From NCBI RefSeq assembly GCF_964340395.1, contig NC_135567.1, positions 4,582,399 through 4,599,898 on the forward strand: a stretch of 17,500 bases of DNA. Reading direction: 5' to 3'. The notes beneath the pieces are model-generated. The model made no database searches and was not told the origin of the DNA. It saw nothing but the letters and a program-made list of their open reading frames with translations. The position numbers and the translations under genes are program-made. The stretch is from Glandiceps talaboti (taxonomy: Eukaryota > Hemichordata > Enteropneusta > Spengelidae). The stretch's first letter is position 1. Every line of letters starts with the position of its first letter. This document shows, piece by piece, positions 17,061-17,500 of this stretch.

Positions 17061-17466
17061 TTTGAGATATAAGCTTTTGATCAAAAATGAACATGTTTAC
17101 ACCTAATTTGCATACCACTCATGGAATCATTGTGTGCTTAATATTTCTTAATCCATACATCCCTAGATGCATTCCCATTAAATGTCAGCCCAATCTACTC
17201 AGTAGTTTTGGAATTATAGATTGTTGACATCATCAACAATTCTAAGTAAAATTACCCTGAAGAATGTTTCACCCAAATTTCAGCCTAATCTGCCCAGTTG
17301 TTTTTGACTTTAACTTTTTGACCAAAAATCACATTTTTTTACCCAAATCACAAACCGGTGTTGCGGTCATTTTCGTTTGAACAATTTCCCAACTAGACAC
17401 CCAAGGTAATGGACCCACCAAATATCATGGCAATCGGTTCAGCGGTTTTTGACTTTAACTTGTTTA
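17061..17466. repeat. Dispersed repeat (copy 2), internally repetitive, same family as 437-623
   Basis: Three related blocks of the form 'tcagcccaatctgcccagtagtttt...' occur at 17184, 17278 and 17424 (the last as catggcaatcggttcagcgg). Blocks of 'ttttgaccaaaaatcacat' and 'aatttgcataccactcatgg' lie between them. The block 17101-17222 resembles 437-545 in content, though in a different order. The sequence ends in a CA tract. Confidence 0.65.
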
Positions 17467-17500
17467 CACACACACGCACACACACACACGCACACACACA
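17467..17500. repeat. (CA)n microsatellite, cut by right edge
   Basis: CA dinucleotides with single CG interruptions directly follow the dispersed repeat and continue past the window end. Confidence 0.95.

Overview
The window looks like a stretch of an animal (metazoan) nuclear genome. It has short exons with consensus GT-AG junctions, long AT-rich introns, abundant micro-, mini- and macrosatellites, and a DIRS-type retrotransposon. The kind of host gene (a Roc-COR protein close to the DAPK1/ROCO group) and the repeat style suggest a marine invertebrate, perhaps a hemichordate, cephalochordate or lophotrochozoan. The species cannot be fixed by reading alone.

Host gene. Seven exons of one minus-strand gene can be chained with every splice phase agreeing: 12328-12180, 11673-11476, 3451-2632, 2478-2442, 1636-1536, 1378-1286 and 834-792. 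They encode the C-terminal end of a Roc GTPase domain, then a COR domain, then a basic/acidic tail on small exons. The G1-G4 GTPase motifs would lie past the right edge, and the C-terminus past the left edge. All other sequence in the window is intron or repeat.

Mobile element. The 8.0-kb intron between exons 11476 and 3451 holds a 5.3-kb DIRS1-like tyrosine-recombinase retrotransposon (4691-10006), in the same orientation as the gene. Read on the minus strand it has a 5' inverted terminal repeat, gag, a remnant of reverse transcriptase plus RNase H, a tyrosine recombinase, an internal complementary region (ICR) and a 3' inverted terminal repeat. All the genes are broken. The RT palm is missing, and at the deletion point sits about 78 bp resembling part of a non-LTR (LINE) reverse transcriptase. 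The ICR matches both termini perfectly and reads as the joined ends of a circle sharing AATT.

Repeats. A 40-bp minisatellite runs off the left edge (1-224). A 47-bp minisatellite lies in an intron (1800-2122). A 56-bp satellite of exactly 61 units without one length change fills 12731-16146. A degenerate roughly 110-bp array follows (16385-17060). A dispersed repeat family ending in a CA tract occurs near both window ends. Smaller degenerate repeats and simple sequences fill much of the remaining intron space. No RNA genes or CRISPR arrays were seen.
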